From: Atherinomorus stipes
Taxonomy: Eukaryota > Chordata > Actinopteri > Atheriniformes > Atherinidae
Assembly: GCA_023101725.1 (NCBI GenBank)
Contig: JALJCO010012637.1
Location: 496,001 to 560,000, forward strand
Reading direction: 5' to 3'
DNA: 64,000 nt
The notes under the pieces were generated by a model. It was not told the origin of the DNA and did not search any database. It saw nothing but the letters and a program-made list of their open reading frames with translations. Made by a program: the position numbers and the translations under genes. Below are positions 59,790-64,000 of the stretch, one piece after another; position 1 is the stretch's first letter; each line of letters starts with the position of its first letter.

Positions 59790-60410
59790 TGTGCAACTGC
59801 TTTTCAACACAATGGCTAATCAGCCAATCACATGGCAGCAACTCTATGCATTTAGGTTTGCAGACATGTAGCTCAAACTGAGCATCAGAATGAGGAAAAA
59901 AGGAGATTCAAGAGACTTTGCGTGAGCATTTCAGAAACTGCTGATCTACTGGGATTTTGACACACAACCATCTCTAGGGTTTCCAGAGAATGGTCTGAGG
60001 AAGAGAAAATATCCAGTGAGAAGCAGTCATCTGGACTAGAACATTTTGCTAAGGTCAGAGGAGAATGGGCAGACTGGCTGGAGATGATAGCAATGCAACA
60101 GTAACTTAAATAACCACTGGTTGCAACCAAGTTATGCAGGATACCATCATGGGTTAAGGCAGCAGAAGACTGCACCGGGTGCCACTCAGGAACAGGAAAC
60201 TGAGGCTGGGATAGAACAGAATATGTTTGGTTGTCATTACAAAACATGATGCAACAAAATTAAGGTACTTAACCATTACAGTGTACAAAAAAATAAAGGA
60301 CAAGAATAAATAAGCAATTCAGACACAGAAACTGGACAACAGAAGATAAAAATGTTGCCTGATCTGATGAGTCTCCATTTCAGCTCCATCCAGATGGTAG
60401 GCTCAGAATT
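59790..60410 (+). pseudogene. Tc1-like transposon relic, 5' half
   Basis: Plus-strand words gaatgggcagactggctgg, caacagtaacttaaataacc, agaagactgcaccgggtg, aacaggaaactgaggctggg and actggacaacagaagat follow the order of a fish Tc1 family. The frame is broken by stops. The element resumes at about 61535. Confidence 0.85.
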
Positions 60411-60411
60411 A

Positions 60412-61534
60412 GGTAGGAATCAAAGACTGTAGAAACTATAGACGTAGTATCCGGTCTCGTCTGAATAGGGGAAAGTGAAGTGTTGGGCGTGTTTCATCGT
60501 CGCCATCTTGCCTTGTCACGTGTCGTCACTCCCGGAAAATACTAAAATGGGCAAATCGCAGCCTCTGGGCAAATGATTGGGAGCTTATACTAAACGCTAA
60601 CCTAGCTAACTCAAAACTGACCGGAGCTAACGAAGATTAGCCCCCTAAGAAGCAGGGTAAAGGTAAGACACACTTATACTTGCTATTTGCTGACTAAAAA
60701 CCCCCATTGTGCTTCTCTGCTACAGACTGAGACCTTACCGAGAGCAAACAAGGAGCTAACCAGGAGCCACCGGTCGGCAGGCCGGTCAATCAAAGGACAC
60801 GCCCTTAATTATGTGTAATTTCAAGATTAAAGGCCCACAACTGAACTTTTAGTAGTTTTCTCAGTGACATGTCACCTATTGACAGCTAAACTAGCATCCA
60901 TCTTGCATCGTACCTGTACAGTGATTCACTCCAGCCAGTAACAGACAGTCTTATCTTGACTCTTGTTCTATCCCTTCCTCTCTTTCTTTTCCCCTCTTCC
61001 TCCAGTAATGTTTCCTTGTGTTTCTTTACCAAATCCTACATGATGTGTGTTCAAAAAACCTGCTGTGTTCATATCTGATTCATATATGTTTGCTAGTAAA
61101 TGCGCGGTGCGCAACCAATAGTCAGAATGCGTTACGCGTCCCAGATGGAAAACTTACATAGCCTACTGCTGTTTCTGAGCCCCGGGACGCCTCTGGGCAG
61201 TGATGGCTCGAAAATGCGCATAATGAATGCTGGTGTTGAGTCAGAAACGCATATTTTTAAGGTCTAAAAGTTATGTTGTTTGTCTCTGAAAAACATCTTA
61301 ACAGATGAGTTAAAAAAAAATCTACCCCCTCACAGCTGACATGAATATAAACTTGACCTATTAAACCTAAAATGATTTTTTGAACTGTAAACATGTTTGT
61401 TTGGCATTTTTAACATGGGAGTTTATGGGGATTTGCTCTGTTTTGGAGCTCCTATAGCGGATGACGGGAGAACTACAAATATTTACTTCTTCCAGGTAGT
61501 TTCATAATTGGCCACTGGAGGTTGCTGCTTGGTG
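60412..61534. other. ~1.1-kb insertion splitting the Tc1 relic
   Basis: It interrupts the transposon between ggctcagaatt and the catgaaaatatg homology. It starts near actatagacgtagtatccgg and includes gggcgtgtttcatcgtcgcc and gccggtcaatcaaaggacac words, which resemble other fish repeats. No coding content is seen. Its exact borders and type are unknown. Confidence 0.55.
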
Positions 61535-62040
61535 GAAACATCATGAAAATATGATTCCATCATGCCTTAACAGTTTAGGCTGGTAGTGGTGTAATGGTGT
61601 GGTGGCACACCTTTGGTCCCTTAGTACCATGCAGCATGGTTTAACCACCACAGCATACCGGAGTATTGTTACTGACCATGTCCATCCCTTTATGACTACA
61701 GTGTAGCATCCTCTGATGGTTACTTCCAGAAAGATAATGCACCATGTTATAAAGCTCAGATCATCTCCAACTGCTTTCTTGAACATGACATTAAGGTCAC
61801 TGCACTACAATCGCCTCCACGGTCACTAGATCCCAATCAGACAGAACAGCTTTGGGATGTGGTGGAATGGGAGATTCTCATCATGGACGTGCAGCAACTG
61901 TGTGATGCGATCATGTCTATATGGAGAAAAATCTTTGAGGAATGTTTCCAACACCTTGTTGAATTTGTTAAGAAGAATGGAGTCAGTTCTGAAAGCAAAA
62001 ACTGGCCCATTCATTCATCTCCTTCATTCATTTAGGACCC
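61535..62040 (+). pseudogene. Tc1-like transposon relic, 3' half (catalytic domain remnant)
   Basis: Words gtggtgtaatggtgtggtgg, gaccatgtccatcccttta, ttgggatgtggtggaatggg and gaggaatgtttccaacacct match the DDE-domain coding region of the family. Frameshifts and stops are present. It ends near the former stop codon. The 61541-61786 minus ORF is a shadow. Confidence 0.85.
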
Positions 62041-62044
62041 AGGT

Positions 62045-63680
62045 GTTTCACCACCAGCCATACGAATTGCAAACCTAAAAGTCAACACCTGATCAGATTG
62101 TTCATTTATTTACTCCTTACTCAATAAAAAATGTTTAAAAGCGTCTCCTTATATCATTCAGATTGATCGTTGCAGCTATGTGATATCATCAAAGTTGTAG
62201 TTTATGTATGAGTATTAAACATCTGGACGCAAGAATGAACAAAATGAATATCTCAAAACCTTGAGTTTGAAATGTTTAGCGTGGCTAAATACCACAAACG
62301 ATGTGGGCTGCAGCTAGCGGTGCGCTGGCTTCTAAATACTGCTCAGCAGCTGTGTTTGTTTCTCAGCCTACGTCTCTGTCTCTGCTTCACTGCAAAGACC
62401 CCCGTCCTTCTCATCATGCCAACACTGCGTTCCACCACACTCCAGGTTTCCTTTAAAGTGGCCCGCTCCACAGAAATGGGTCCAGATTCAAGAAGCACCA
62501 CATAAAAAACCAACTCCTATCCATGAACACTGCAGATAGGAGTATAATTAGTAAAATATACAGCCCATTAACTGACCTTCTCAGACCTCAGGAGTCCATG
62601 TGTCACATTTTAGTGGGTGCAGGCCAGATTTAACCATTTGGCAAACCTTTTCCACCTCTATAATTATTTTCATGTTGTTACTGACATATTGTAAGTATTA
62701 ATTTAAAAAGAATTGATGGTACTCCAGCTTTTCACTGCTAAAAATGCACAGGAAGAGGAATGAGGGAGTAAAATGTGTCCAAACTCCACAACCAGATGAA
62801 AATCCTGTTATAGAAGGATACTGCTTGCACAGAGTGAAGTTAGCTTTAACTTAACTGCTTAAACATGCGATGATCAAGGCTGTCATTGGCTAATGTGCTC
62901 AGCTGTTTGCTGTATAAAATAACTTCATGTTTCCAAAGAAAGTTACCCTGCAAACTTCAGCAGAATGCGCACAAGTCATCACTTTCTATCGCTGATTTCT
63001 CTCTTGTGGTTATCTTAGTCACAGCAGATGGTACCTTCTAATTCTACAAATTAAATCAAGTTCAAAATGATCATCATTTTTGCCCGTCCCAAAGCAATGG
63101 TAGGCTTTTCCATCACCAGATCTGAGCAGGACACTTCGGAAGTGGGCCACTCAGGGTAATAGCATGGACCCACTCTTAAATTTTACTGCAGAAATCTCAC
63201 ATTAACTGAGCGGGATCTACACTCAGCGGCTTTTAACTTCAGAATGGGCCATCAAAGAGTTTATGGTACACTTGAACAAATCCAAGGATCTAATAAATAT
63301 TGATGCAATTACAACTTTTAACATTAAAATCAGGTCTTTACACCCATATTGTGATAATTACAAACGAGTCTTTCTCATCTCGGCACCGCTGTGTAATTGG
63401 ATATGTAAGCCCTCAATGTGCCCTGCTGTAAACAAGGCACAATGAAATGACAGGGAGTGGTGTTTTGATGGGAAAATGTGTGCAGCCACTTGCCTGATGC
63501 CTTGTCAGCACACACACACATGCACACTTACATTTGGCAGAGCTCCTCCTCCTGCCTGACCTTGTGGTCCTGACTCTGAAATACACACTGGCCTTCCTGC
63601 CCTCTCCAACTATAAACCCTGTCATTAGAGGGAGGCCCAGCAGTAACTGGTGTGTGAGTGATATGTGTGTGTCTTTATGT
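62045..63680. other. downstream intergenic sequence, mostly unique
   Basis: No repeat family is recognised. 63000-63480 is balanced in composition and might be conserved non-coding DNA. Short ORFs have no domain. Confidence 0.35.
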
Positions 63681-63685
63681 TTCAG

Positions 63686-63731
63686 TGGAAGCTGAAAAAC
63701 AGAGAGCCATATTTAAACCAAGAGGAGTTAG
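63686..63731 (+). other. candidate orphan exon (weak)
   Basis: A good acceptor (tgtgtctttatgtttcag) and a donor-like gttag|gtacgc bracket 46 bp with two open frames (one reads EAEKQRAIFKPRGV). I do not recognise the peptide. It could be an exon of an unknown transcript or chance. Confidence 0.2.
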
Positions 63732-64000
63732 GTACGCTTCCAGGCTGCTGGTGTTGTGTTAGATACATCGTATGTTGATATCTTTGATGTTGATTTTGGA
63801 GTCTACTATCCCCATTCCACATCTTTAGTTTTTTTCTGAACCCCTAGTGTTTTTTTTTTTAAGTTTATAAAGTTCCTTCATAACATTTCAGCCACTCAGC
63901 ATTGCTGCCCCCACCCCCCATCCCCTTCAGGAGTTTATCAACCAATGAGAAAAGAAGAAATGAGTTTGTTCCTGAAGTTCCCTGACCCATCCTGTAAAGC
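63732..64000. other. window end, nothing recognised
   Basis: Contains a T10 run at 63851-63860 and a C-rich stretch at 63909-63925. No feature is supported. Confidence 0.5.

Noticed and set aside
61541..61786. 81-aa minus-strand ORF
   Set aside because: Shadow of the Tc1 transposase relic on the plus strand.
1..64000. CRISPR arrays, operons, phage or plasmid features
   Set aside because: The window is vertebrate intronic DNA; no spaced direct-repeat array or prokaryotic gene organisation is present.

Overview
This is a vertebrate nuclear window, very probably from a ray-finned (teleost, likely percomorph) fish. It is AT-rich and dominated by introns and transposons. Its repeat set is typical of fish: Tc1/mariner relics, hAT and TTAA-type MITEs, a PIF/Harbinger derivative, a tRNA-derived SINE and long GT microsatellites. 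Nothing looks prokaryotic: there are no operons, CRISPR arrays, rRNA or intact tRNA genes.

One protein-coding gene is supported, chst11 (carbohydrate sulfotransferase 11, chondroitin 4-O-sulfotransferase 1), on the + strand. Three exons are visible: 15853-15938, 48982-49211 and 51770-52394. They join in frame with canonical AG/GT borders and encode 313 residues, matching residues 40-352 of the 352-residue mammalian protein as I remember it. The missing ~39 residues (cytoplasmic tail and Golgi membrane anchor) belong to a first exon that I could not find and that is probably upstream of the window. The last two exons carry the two PAPS-binding motifs. A long 3' UTR may run to a good poly(A) signal at 59061.

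Layout: 1-15852 is the 3' part of intron 1. 15939-48981 is a 33-kb intron packed with transposons. 49212-51769 is a short intron with a poly-G tract, a SINE-like repeat and a hAT MITE about 100 bp before the last exon. 52395 to about 59080 is the putative 3' UTR. 59081-64000 is downstream sequence with an AT microsatellite, a Tc1 relic split by a 1.1-kb insertion, and one weak candidate exon of an unknown transcript.

I did not find a convincing new biological system. The most interesting signals are in the repeats: (i) two hAT MITEs that carry the same smaller hAT MITE at the same site but in opposite orientation; (ii) an 11-bp minisatellite with a 110-bp higher-order repeat, open in all three sense frames, inside a terminal-inverted-repeat element; (iii) a hammerhead-like core in the loop of a foldback next to that minisatellite; and (iv) a Harbinger derivative nested in a Tc1 element. 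Transposon family names are from memory of typical ends and target-site duplications, not from a database search.
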